Assembly (NCBI GenBank): GCA_022497155.1
Contig: MU385731.1
Location: 1 to 64,000, forward strand
DNA from: Whalleya microplaca
Lineage: Eukaryota; Ascomycota; Sordariomycetes; Xylariales; Xylariaceae
Reading direction: 5' to 3'
DNA length: 64,000 nt
The translations under genes were made by a program, and so were the position numbers. Of the stretch, positions 20,535 to 31,481 are shown in pieces. Every line of letters starts with the position of its first letter. The stretch's first letter is position 1. The notes beneath the pieces are model-generated. The model did not search any database. It was not told where the DNA came from and saw nothing but the letters and a program-made list of their open reading frames with translations.

Positions 20535-22071
20535 GGTGGAAATCTCGGAACGGTAGAGGAATGAAGTAAGTCGTCGTAGTCTTCTGCCCGCCACAGCTTA
20601 AGGAACCATGGAGGTAGAGGGACAGCAATGGATGCAGCCGTGCTCAGGGTGCTAAGTAAGTGATTGACCGTATTGACCGTATTTTGGCGGTGCGGCAGAT
20701 AGGCGGCAGATGGATGGATGGTAGGCAGTATACGCGTATGGTGGCGGCGCGCAGCAGCAGCAGCAGCAGCGTCAGCGGAGGGTGTGCGGCTCGACTAGCT
20801 CTTGAGATGGTCGACGGGCGGCTAGGCAAGTCCCAAGATTGCTTGGTGGTGGTTGGTCGGCAGGTTGGGCTAAGGTTGTCGAGAGTTGAGGCAGCCAAAA
20901 AGGATCCCCAGCCTTGGAGAAATCTCGGTTGTATGTGAATAACGGAGGGGTCCCTAACCTTCTAGTTTTATTTAAGTAATAAAGTAACAATTCAATTAGC
21001 TTGGCGCAGAATGATGTGTTCAGTTATAATAATGTAATTCCGGGGGGAAGTGTTGTTTCATGAAGCTTTATTGTGTGAAGTCTACTGAAACTCATGAGGC
21101 ACGTACAAGATGTATGTATGTCTTGTAACATGAGAGAGCTGATAAATGTATGGATGTCAATGGAAGATTACTACGGTACTGTATGCAACAAAATGCCCAA
21201 GAGCCCTGTAGACTGGCTGGCTGGTAGCAAGCAAGAGCCAGTTGGAGCCACCCGACATCATCAACAGGCCGCTAATAACAACCTTTAGCGCCCATCCAGA
21301 ACAGTTGAACTGTCTGTACATAGAAGCCCGCAGAAGCCGTAAAGCCACATCCATGGATGTCCATACTTACCACATGTCATTACGAAGGACTGCACCGCCA
21401 CTATTCAACAACACGAACTTATCAGGTATATCCACAACAGCTTGACGAGTCCTGAACAGTCACGGCATATATATGATCGATTATGATTCGACAATTATGC
21501 CATGCTGACCGAGTTTCAGTCTTAGTCACTCATCCAAGCAATCAATGACAGAATGTGAATATACGACGCGTGTTATTACATGTATGTACGAAGTATTCCG
21601 CAGGCTACAACTATTGAGACCGACGTCATTCTCGGCCTCTCTATGCAGTGCTCCGTCCCTATTGCACCAATTACATATGTACTGATTAGCAAGCGTCTCA
21701 CTCGACACATCAGTTCCTACAGGCTACAGCCCGTGAACTCCTAAATCAATCAGCCCGATGCCACTATCCGTAGGCAGTTATATTACATGTGGTGACTGTC
21801 TAATTGCTGGACCAAGCAACAAATACTTTTAAGATGGTTTTAAGATGGATATAAATGGTCTTAAGCAATGATGCAATTGTTTCACGGCTCTTTCATGCAT
21901 TCACCATGTAGATCCAGGCATCGTCATGTACTGTAGCAGGATATCCAATTTATGATCATCGTGTCTATTGATACATGAGGCATTATTCCCCGAGAACATC
22001 AAGCCGTGGAGTGCTTAGCCTCTTGTCATACTAAGTCCGCTTTCCGCCTTAGTCCTAGGACTCAAGTTGGT
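20535..22071. other. intergenic: WASP promoter side, 3' end of the 68-residue gene
   Basis: About 1.5 kb. A CAG-rich run (GCAGCAGCAGCAGCAGCAG, about 20751-20769) lies some 220 bp upstream of the WASP ATG. TATGTATG-type repeats occur further out. No gene recognised. Confidence 0.5.
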
Positions 22072-22353
22072 CTATTTGTTCAGCGCCTGGGCCTTGGCCT
22101 GGCGCTCCTCCTTGGTCCCCTCTTGCTCAGGCATGCTTTGGGGAATAGCAGGGCCGGGGTGTGCCTGATGTGCGGCGAACTGCTTGGCTCCCTGAGGTTG
22201 AGCAGCCTCGCTGGGGTTGTTTGGTTGGGTGCTGGCATCGACCTTGCCAGTCTAATGAGATACCATAGTCAGCATAGATTCTCTCTCGTGTAAGTGAGTG
22301 TAAGTCAACATAACATTAAGCCATACCTGAGCTGCGGGGAATTTCTCGGGCAT
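22072..22353 (-). CDS. small conserved-looking hydrophilic protein, 68 residues
   Basis: Two exons, 22353-22327 (MPEKFPAAQ) and 22251-22072, are separated by a 75-bp intron (GTATGG...CATTAG, phase 0). The mature frame reads TGKVDASTQPNNPSEAAQPQ, then GAKQFAAHQAHPGPAIPQSM and PEQEGTKEERQAKAQALNK. It is small, Gln/Ala/Pro-rich, highly hydrophilic and without a membrane or signal segment. No function can be assigned. It has the look of a disordered stress- or conidium-associated protein, but this is not demonstrated. The clean splice sites, the ATG preceded by an A-rich leader and the strong codon bias in exon 2 support a real gene. It is divergent from the XPF gene with 589 bp between the start codons. 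Confidence 0.72.
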
Positions 22354-22942
22354 TTTGGTGGTTGTGGATTGAGTTATAGAACTTTGATTGAAGTTGATGA
22401 GAATGGTAATCAATAGTTGAGGTTGTGATAAGAATATCAACGAAAGGCAACCTAGCCAACGTCTTTTATGGGCACTTGCTGTTTATTGCACGACCTGAGG
22501 TGATGATTGATGACGTATCGGAAGCTCGTTCTAGAATCGGGGTGACCCATGCGCTTGTAATGAACTGTAGGTTGTCCGCAGCTGCCCGTGATCGCGCGTT
22601 CCAGTGCAGTGGCGGCCGAGAACCCCGGATTCCTTTGCCTGCTGCCTGCCAGCCCAGACAGCCCTAGATAGGCAGGCACCCTTGATCTTCGATCTGCCCT
22701 ACCTTAATTACCGATTACTTTCCCACTCGTACAAGTCCAGCACTCGTTTGCCAAGCTTCTCATACCTATTTACTACTACAACCTGCCTGCATACGCGCGG
22801 CCTCGTCATCTATTCCACTCCCAAGGTAGCCAGGTAGCTTTCCGGGAGCTACACATCCCCGGCGAACCATGCACGAGCTCCGTTGACGCACCTCGCCGTC
22901 CTCTTCCTCCTCCTCCTCCCTCTAGCTAGACACGTGCCCCGC
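22354..22942. promoter_or_regulatory. shared divergent promoter region of the 68-residue gene and XPF
   Basis: 589 bp between two divergent ATGs. The XPF side ends in a C/T-rich tract (CTCTTCCTCCTCCTCCTCCC, about 22901-22920), a common pyrimidine-rich core-promoter element of filamentous fungi upstream of start sites. No specific transcription-factor site is claimed. Confidence 0.5.
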
Positions 22943-25810
22943 ATGTCTGCGAACAATGCTCCTCAACCGGTGAAGCTCTCGCTGCCTCTTGTATGTGTAG
23001 TTCCTCTATTGCGACCTCCAATTGCATTGTTTGACTTTTGTTCCTAGGAGTATCAGCAGCACCTCTTCCAGGAGCTCCGCGGCGAAGATGAGCTCGTCGT
23101 CATTGCGAAAGGCCTGGGCCTTATGCGTCTAGTTACCAATCTTCTGCACAGCTACGATGCGGCCGGGAATAATCTTATAGTGATCATTGGCGCAGAGGAC
23201 AGGGAAAATGCTTGGATCGGAGAGGCCCTGGCAGAGCATGCTGCCATCAGCATGGCTCCTAAAGCCAGGGGTCTGACTGTCGTAAATACGGACTTCACGA
23301 GTGTTGCTGCTAGGGAGAAGATGTATGCAAAAGGGGGCATCTACAGCATCACCTCGCGCATCTTAGTCGTCGATTTATTGACTAGCCTACTCAACCCAGA
23401 GACCATTACAGGTGTTATTCTCCTACATGCAGATAAGGTCGTAGCCACATCCCTAGAGGCTTTCATCCTGCGAGTATACCGCCAGAAGAACAAGACTGGG
23501 TTCTTGAAGGCATTGTCTGATAATCCAGATCCCTTCACAATCGGGTTCTCCCCATTAGCTACAATGATGAGGAACATATTCTTAAGAAAGGCTTCTTTGT
23601 GGCCTCGGTTCCATGTGACAGTCGCCAGCTCGCTCGAAGGCAAAAAGAAGGCTGAGGTCATTGAGCTTGAAGTTCCTATGACAGACGCCATGAGAGAAAT
23701 CCAGACAGCCATTATGGAGTGTGTTGAAGTCAGCATCCAGGAACTTAAGAAAGGCAATACTGGCCTAGAGATGGATGACTGGAATCTGGACAGTGCCTTG
23801 TTGAAAAACTTCGATGTCATGGTACGGCGCCAGCTGGATCCAAACTGGCATAGAGTCAGCTGGAAAACGAAGCAAATTGTCAGTGACCTTACGGTCCTTC
23901 GCGGTCTACTCCACTCGGTCTTAGCCTTCGATTCAGTGTCTTTCTTGCAGCACTTAGATACTATTCATGCCGCACATTCTCCACAGCCAGGGTCTACGAG
24001 GCAGACGCAATCACCATGGCTGTTTCTAGATGCTGCCCATACAATTTTCAATTCGGCCAAGCAAAGAGTGTATGCAAGCAGTGCGAAAGCTACCGAGAAG
24101 AGCACGATCGACTCGCTCCGGCCAGTGCTGGAGGAACAACCAAAGTGGGCACTGCTTGCTGAGATCCTCGAGGAGATCGATCGAGATCTGTATTTCGAGC
24201 CTCCTATGCGAGACGATTCCAATGGAACAATCCTCATTATGTGTTCCGATACGGCAACATGTCGCCAACTCCGAGATTACCTGCAAACAATGCACGTACA
24301 GCCGAAAGCTGATAATGACACTAAGCAGGGCAAGGAAGAGCACAATCCGTCTGGCGCCTTCATGATGAGAAGGAAACTTCGAAATTACCTCAACTGGAAA
24401 CGGGAGTTCGCGCAGATAAGTACTGCTCTGTTCTCCGAAAACCAGAAAGCCCTCGAGGGCGCAGCCGATCCACGATTGGCACAGGGTGCTTACAAAGGGA
24501 GGGCTCCTGCAAACAAGAGACGCCGGGTACGCGGAGGGGGTGCTATCGGCACAGCCGCCGGGAGAACCGCCAACGGAAGTCTAGCCCAATACTTTGAGAA
24601 GCCTGCCGAAGTGGCTGAACTTATGGACGAAGTCCAAGTTACCGAAGAAGAGGCCAACCAGAAAGCAGATATCATTTCTGATCCGCTCGAGGATATGGAT
24701 GACTATTATCAGCTGTATGAGATGCAAGATCTCGTCGTAGTCCATGCCTATGATGGTGACCAGGACGAGCATGTTCTCGAGGAGGTCAAGCCTCGATACA
24801 TTGTTATGTACGAACCAGACGCCTCGTTTATTCGACGGGTAGAAGTCTATCGGTCATCCCATAACGATAGAAATGTTCGGGTGTACTTCATGTTCTACGG
24901 CGGCTCCGTCGAGGAACAACGATATCTCGCCACAGTCCGACGAGAAAAGGACGCCTTCACCAAACTCATCAAAGAGCGTGCCAGCATGTCTGTCGTTATG
25001 ACGGTCGATTCCCATGGCGTCGAAGACCCACAAGAAGCCTTCCTGCGCACGGTCAACACCCGAATCGCCGGCGGCGGGCGGCTAGCAGCCACGGCCCAAC
25101 CGCCACGGATTGTAGTGGATGTGCGCGAATTCAGGTCGTCGCTGCCGTCGCTGCTGCACGGGCGAAGCATGGTGATCGTGCCGTGCATGCTGACGGTCGG
25201 GGACTACATCCTGTCGCCGAACATCTGCGTAGAGCGCAAGTCGGTCAGCGACCTGATCAGCAGCTTCAGGGACGGGCGGCTGTACGCGCAGGCCGAGACG
25301 ATGTTCCAGCACTACCGCAACCCGCTGCTGCTGATCGAGTTCGACGCCAACAAGTCCTTCACGCTGGAGCCCTTCGCCGACCTGTCGGGCAACCTGCGGT
25401 CCGTGAACCCGGCCGAGGCGCCGTCGGACCTGCAGTCGCGGCTGGTGCTGCTGACGCTCGCGTTCCCGCGCCTGCGCGTCGTCTGGAGCAACAACGCGTA
25501 CCAGACGGCGGAGATCTTCGAGGGGCTGAAGGCGCAGCAGGACGAGCCGGACCCCGTCGCCGCCGTGCGCGCCGGGCTCGAGAGGGACGCGAGCGCCGAG
25601 GACCAGGCGTTCAACCGCGAGCCCCACGACATGCTCGGCGTCGTGCCCGGGGTCACGCCGCGGAATCTCAAGAATTTGACCCTCGAGGCGGAGAGCGTGC
25701 GCGAGGTTGCCAATATGCAGGTCGAGGAGCTCGAGCCGCTTATTGGACGGGAGGCGGCGAGACGGGTGTATGGGTTTTTTAATCGGAATCTTATTGATGT
25801 TGATGATTGA
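22943..25810 (+). CDS. RAD1: DNA repair endonuclease XPF/Rad1
   Basis: Two exons, 22943-22990 (16 codons) and 23048-25810, with a 57-bp intron (GTATGT...CCTAG, phase 0), give 936 residues. The junction reads KLSLPL-EYQQHLFQEL, the usual XPF start. Residues ~17-600 form the degenerate SF2 helicase-like region (VVIAKGLGLMRLVTNLLHSY, GVILLHADKV, QLDPNWHRVSWKTKQIVSDL). A linker with basic patch NKRRRVRGGG follows. The ERCC4 nuclease domain contains VGDYILSPNICVERKSVSDL with the ERKxxxD core at about residues 745-751. The tandem helix-hairpin-helix is at about 875-930 (MLGVVPGVTPRNLKNL...IGREAARRVYGFF). Known: with Rad10/ERCC1 it makes the 5' incision in nucleotide excision repair and acts in single-strand annealing. 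The 3' third of the gene is much richer in G+C than the 5' part. Confidence 0.97.
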
Positions 25811-26430
25811 TTAGATTGCATGTAGAGGGGTTGAATAGACCTGGTGTTAGAATGTGTAGACTACGATGAAACTGGCTTGGGAACGATAGATGTACGATAT
25901 GAGGAGCTGAATATATCAGGGCCATGTAGACATCGTAGATCAGCTTCTATGCACAAGTAATGCTGGGAGAGTTCCCGGCTGTACCATGTAGAGCGGCTAG
26001 ATATACCGACTGATGAAAGGTTTACTTCAAAAATCTACACCGTAACATCTACGATCACGAAGAGGTAAGCATGGTAATTACGTAGCCAACGTAAATCAGT
26101 ATTAATCTATGTGCAGTGCAAGAAGACTTCGCAGGAGCGTCAAGCCAACCGGGCAACGTTCTCTTGTATCGTTCGCGCGCACGCAACAAGAGCTAGAAAA
26201 TGGGGTATCGTAATATCGTGATCCTTCCCTCCGAGTCCCGTTTCCCTCCATCCATGGGTATGATCATGATCGTAATCATCATCCTATCGTGCCCTCACAG
26301 TACCGTCCTTTTATCCATCCATCCTTCCTTGCCCTCGAGCCGTATCAGGCCCCCCCCTTTCCCCGATCTGGAACTACAACACCACGACCTTGCGGTGGCG
26401 GCGGTAGGGCCAGGGGTGGTGGGGCCTCTC
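25811..26430. other. intergenic, convergent 3' regions
   Basis: 620 bp between XPF (plus) and the 76-residue gene (minus), both ending here. No gene or repeat of note except ATCC-type simple sequence near 26246-26330. Confidence 0.5.
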
Positions 26431-26733
26431 CTAGATGCGACTCGTGGTGGTGGCGTGCGTCCGCCTAGAACTGCGCACGCCTCCGCCGCGGCGCCGCGAG
26501 CCGCAGTAGCCGCAGGTCAGGAAGGAGACGATGATGTCGAAGAAGGCGACGATGCCGCTGATGATCGCGTGCAGGATGTTGCCGACGCCGTTGATAATGG
26601 CCATCAGCACGCTGCCGATCGTGCGGAAGATGGATTGGATCTATGGAACGGGGAGTTAGTATGGCATCGTTTAGGAGGTGCAGTGTAGGAGAAGGAGAAG
26701 GGGGAAACATACGCAAGATACTACGGCTCCCAT
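26431..26733 (-). CDS. small hydrophobic membrane-associated protein, 76 residues
   Basis: Two exons, 26733-26713 (MGAVVSC) and 26640-26431, with a 72-bp intron (GTATGT...CCATAG, phase 0). The protein is a continuous hydrophobic/amphipathic stretch of about 45 residues (IQSIFRTIGSVLMAIINGVG, NILHAIISGIVAFFDIIVSF), then LTCGYCGSRRRGGGVRSS and a basic Ser/Thr tail. It starts with Met-Gly (MGAVVSC), a plausible N-myristoylation plus palmitoylation context (Gly2, Cys7). The CGYC pair just after the hydrophobic region could be acylated or metal-binding. I have the impression that such short MGAVVSC-type proteins are common in Pezizomycotina, but cannot name a family or function. Confidence 0.75.
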
Positions 26734-29700
26734 TTTGGTGGTTTATGTAATGATTTCTGAGTTTTGGTTCTTGATGGATAATGTAGTGTAGGGTGTGGAA
26801 TATCAAGATGGAAGTGTTGAGTTTCGTCTGTTTGTGTGTAGAGTAGGTGGTAGAGTAGACAGTCTGTTTGTTTACGGTAAGAGTATTTGTTTGCTTGTCT
26901 TGGATGATAGTGGTGTTATAAGGTAGAACTCGAGTCACAGCTAGGTAAAGGGGAGTGACTGTAGTTTTATATGAATGTAGTCACACGTACAAAGAATTTT
27001 TTTCTATAGATGCGATGATGTATGTACATGCCACGGACCTCCAACCCTTCATTGAGTTCGAGAAGGAGCTAGAGGACGTTAGGTCATAGATGACGAGACG
27101 ACCCAATGAGGTGGTTTCCGGGCCTGGCCTTTCAAAAGTATGCTACATGTATAAGCGACCCGAACCACACATCTGGAGGTCTTACTAGGTAGGTCGCCAT
27201 GTCATGTAGGGAGCTAGCCACCGGGCTAGCTACCGAAAAACACTTTAGACCTTCGCGATGCTGATCTAGAGGGGTCATGGTACATGCAAGCGAGAACATC
27301 GCGAATTGGTCAAACTCAGTCCCCTGTGAATCTCCCTAATTGCGTGCATGAGAAGAGAGGGGCACCGTTGTGGTGACGCGCGAGGAGGCTCTCTCGTTGC
27401 GAAAATGTGTAAGTTGACGTCACGGCAGATTGCCGCAGGGATGGGCTGGAGAGCCGTCATGGCCTTGTCATGGCGATCTAAACCGTTTGCGGAGCTTGGG
27501 GAAGAGCTGGCAATTCCCGATTCGTATTTACTTTTCTGATGGACAACGGCCGGTGCATTTGCTCCGGTCGAGCTTTATTTGATATTGGAACAGTCACAGA
27601 GTCTGAGAGCGCAGATGAGAGAACGGACAACATCCAGTGGACGAGCTGACGGATGTCATCATGATGTGGCTTTCACGCTAGACATTCCCTAAAAGGGAAA
27701 TGAAACGCCACGCAGGAGGCTTATGAGCGGAGAAAGCTTGTAAGCCTAAAAACCTGTTATTCGTGCATCGTGCTGGGAGACCCATGACGTATAAGGAAAT
27801 GCGGCTAAAGCGAGAAGACTTTTCGGACGTTCGACAGGTACTAATACGTCTCGAGATTATTCCCGTTGCTTCAAATAGTATTGAAGTCTGAGGTTGATAT
27901 GATAAATCTCGGAGATTCAGAGCTGGGGACTATCTATAGTAAAAGTAGCCAGATCTGGGTGTCAAGAATCGGAAGCCCCTGGTGGCTCGTATTCTTGCCT
28001 ACCCACAAACCACCGTGAAAAATAATTTTAGATCTCGTTTATGGGCCTTGAAATCTGTCTGGCTGTCCAAGGCAGGGTACCTCGACCCTGTCTTACCCTA
28101 GTCCTGACGTAGGTCGAGCCACACTCCTAGAGACACATTTAAAAGGTCATCCCCATCCAAGTCGGTGAAGATTTTCTCCTTTTTCACTCTATGCTCGCCG
28201 CCGGTAGCCAGCTTCCCACCCCATCTCCCGAGAGGTCGGGCACGTTGCAGGCTCCCGTAACATGCGCGCTTCGCCATGTCGGGACCGGGAGTCGAGGGAA
28301 TATCTTTTCCCTCCTCCCCTTGCCACAGGCAGACGCATCCCGTCTCGACTGCGGATATCAGTCCACCCCCCGCGCTGAGGCGTCCCCGATTGACGATCTC
28401 ACCGTTTGTCTCGAGGTCGCTTCGCGCCGATGACCACGAGTGTTTGATGTGAACGAGTCGACACCGATGATGGCACTCTTTGCCGTCTCGGCGTCTCTTC
28501 GCTCGCTCGCACGACTGGGCACACCCCAAGGCCGCCGTCACTCCCAGACCGCGCTCGACGCAACCGCCGTCACGACTCCTCCGATTGCAGATTAGTTTCT
28601 CGAATGTGCGTGCCGCCGACGACACGATTCTCGACGCGGCTCGAGTCTGAACTGACTTCGTCCACGAGTCCCGATCGAGTTGTCCAACCGATAGCTCTCG
28701 GCCGACTCGCTGTTGATCGATTTCGACCCGACTCGCCGCCATTATCATACCGCTCCGCTGCCCCGTCGATTGAGACTGTCTCTCGGTAGATGATGTTGTC
28801 TCGCTGCAACCGCATCGCGTGGACGGGAGACGACGAGGCCGACCCTTTGCTCGATGACTTCGGTCTCGAGTAAACCCTAGTTCGGTTCGACTGCTAGACT
28901 TCTCAAGCCAGGCTCACCGAATGTTGTCCCTCCTAGACACAACCACGCCGACAAAAGACTCTTCAACCTGTTCTCACGCCTCCCTCAACAGGACCAGAAG
29001 AGCACCCGATTAGGCAGCACGCCTAACTCGACCAACCCAGTCAATCAAGCCAATCACAACACTGGGTCCACTGGGTCACCCGCTTTGCTTCGATGAGCCA
29101 GATTGTTCACGACTTACGAAGGAATGTTTTTACGCATATTTGGAGTTGGGCTCAAGTTGGGAGAATCAAAATCCTCCCCTCCTGACTTCAAATCCACTTT
29201 GGCTTTGCGCCAGTTTTCCCTTGCTCGGTCCTGACAAAATGCCCGAGTACGGTGCAAAGTCTATTTACGTTAATAAAAGGGGCGTTGGGATCTAGTTCGA
29301 AGCTGTTGAACGTCCTTCGATTTTTTTTTTTTTTTGGCGTATGAGGGGTCAAGCCAAGGTTTCTATATAGGCATCGTACTGGATCAGCATCTGCGGTCCG
29401 TCTAATAGATGATTCTCCTCGCTCATATCTGGTGCCTATGTGTTCTTGTTGAATGTGATGTGCCGTAGTGCTGTGAACTTGAAACTATCTCCAAGCCTAT
29501 CTTATATTATATCTTTGGACAGCAGTAAAGCAAAATACGCTCCACTATTCGGTAGAATGATGGGAAAAGTATGTGCCGTACTTGTGTAGAGGGTATTCAC
29601 ATTGACCCCATCGCTGGCCTACAATCTCGTGACTTTGTTCACACGTTTCACGAGCGCTCCTCAAGATCTACATCTCATCATTTTATTTCTACCGAGGTCT

Positions 29701-30681
29701 ATTATCTTTCGAAGAGAATCAGCTCCAAAAGGTGGGTACGGAGTAAAATGTTTGCTACATATTACATACGTCTTATAGGTATGAAATGGTGACTTATCTC
29801 CTCGGAAATCCTTGATCGATACTATAAGCATATAGTATCATCCGCGTTCATAAACTGCTCAGGTCTGTGTAAAGAACTTTCTGTGATCGTACATAGTCTT
29901 CTAGTAGAAGAGGCCATTGTCTTCTGAGGAATGACACGAAAGACCAGGTCTCGAGCGTAGAGTGTGCCCCGGATTGTCGTAGGTAAGTCGCTATAGGGGA
30001 TAGTTCAAACCAGGTAGTCGATTTCCGTGACTCTATCGTGGTTCACTAGTATTGCCAATTGCCAGGACCACTATACAACCTGGAGCTTCAATTGATGCCA
30101 CGCACAAGCACTGGGACAAATAGATAATGTGAAACATGGAGCTTCTACGCTCATTCAATGGACCACATTCCCAATGAGTATGGGAATGTACAGTCGACTT
30201 TAAGCTGAAGAGCCCAGCAACCATGTCACAAGTGTACCGGCGCAGGTACAGCGAATCCTAGTATTCAAAAGAATGGAATTCTGGCTAGTGTATTTAAAAT
30301 CAAATATATATGAACTCTTTACCATCCCACATCTACCTACATTCCTAGAGATACCAGCACGAACAAGCAGGATATAACAATACTTAAAACAGACTGAAGG
30401 AACCTCGATGCGAAAGGCAAATATTTACAAACGTCCAAAGTCCACATTTGAAAGCATAGCCCCAAATATTACAGTAGATGTACATGGTGGCTAGATGCTT
30501 CAGGAAGTTCTAAAGAACTTTCGAACTCCTAGTTGTCGTGGCCTTGAGACCTCGTTCAACGGACCTCCTCCATGTGCCGTAAAATCAAATCGCTGTGAGA
30601 TCGCCAGACCGTAATGAGACATTAACCAATCAATGGCGTGGGGTGTACTCGTAACGGACATGAGGCGTGGCGTAGGTGATT
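26734..30681. other. 4-kb intergenic stretch with a CpG-rich segment
   Basis: No gene recognised. The part at about 28080-28900 is richer in C+G and dense in TCG/CGA trinucleotides. It holds a 216-codon minus-strand frame (28748-28098) without any recognisable domain, which I do not call as a gene. A T13 homopolymer lies near 29322-29334. The rest is mid-GC sequence with frequent stops. The right end is the 3' flank of the PLS1 gene. Confidence 0.5.
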
Positions 30682-31481
30682 TTAGAAGGTGCTTCGAGCA
30701 CCAGTCTTTTCATCGATATAGCGGAATCGTTCGCGCTCCTTTCGGTCCTTGAGCAGACAAGCGATAGTCATGACCAAGAGGGAGTCGATACCGACCATAC
30801 CGAATACCGCGGTGAAGATGTTGTCCACGAAGTTGCTTCCGAAGGAGATAAGGGAGGCAGAACAGCCCGGCATGAGCGCAGCAGCCGCGGGACTTGGACA
30901 TGTAGCATCGGTGACGAAAGCTGGCGAGGTGCTGTTGATGAAACCACAGCAGGCAAACTATTATCTGAATTAGTAACATGGCAAGTAATTTGGAAAATCA
31001 TTGGTACAACTCACAGCCGTCTGCATCATGTCTTGAACCCCCGCATTTTGCGAGAGCCAAATAGATGAGAATTCCTCCTTCAACTTCAACGTGATGATCC
31101 ACAGGTCCAAACCAATGGCCATGGTGAAGACAGCATCCACAACAACCAAGTAACCAGCCAGCTTCAGCCAACTCCGATTGTTCGTCGCTAATGCGGGTAA
31201 CGTGGCGACAAACACGATGAAGGTGAGGACGGCATTAGCGATACCAGCTATCGAAGCATTAGCAATTACTAGGTCCCAGCTTTTCTTCTGCCCCAGTCAT
31301 AGTGTTCCTCACCTGTGAAGGGAAACTTTTGGTATAGCAGATTACGAGCGGCGTCCTGTCCGTCACCCGGCGTATCGAAAGCCCTCTGCTGAACGATGAC
31401 GGCGAATCCCAGCATGATAGCCCCCATAGACACAAACAGTCCATCTACGGCCACGAAGGCCGCGAGCACCTTGTTGACCAT
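30682..31481 (-). CDS. PLS1: tetraspanin PLS1
   Basis: Three exons, 31481-31313, 31247-31015 and 30957-30682, with 65- and 57-bp GT-AG introns, give 225 residues, the size typical of fungal PLS1. It starts MVNKVLAAFVAVDGLFVSMG (TM1). It continues with TM2 (AVLTFIVFVATLPAL), TM3 (LAGYLVVVDAVFTMAIGLDL), a large extracellular loop with the tetraspanin CCG motif (FACCGFINSTSPAFV) plus further Cys (DATCPSP, MPGCSA), TM4 (IFTAVFGMVGIDSLLVMTIA) and a charged cytoplasmic tail (LKDRKERERFRYIDEKTGA). The ORF tail KDRxExERxRxIDEK agrees with what I recall of PLS1 proteins. Known: PLS1 is required for appressorial penetration-peg formation in plant pathogens and for ascospore germination in saprobes. The start at 31481 is the first ATG of the frame. 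Confidence 0.88.

Noticed and set aside
25082..25821. Long frames on both strands over the XPF 3' part
   Set aside because: GC-rich coding DNA rarely yields stops in other frames; XPF homology is continuous.
28098..28748. 216-codon minus-strand frame
   Set aside because: No domain, no splice structure, Cys/Arg/Ser-rich composition set by local CpG content; kept only as a compositional observation.
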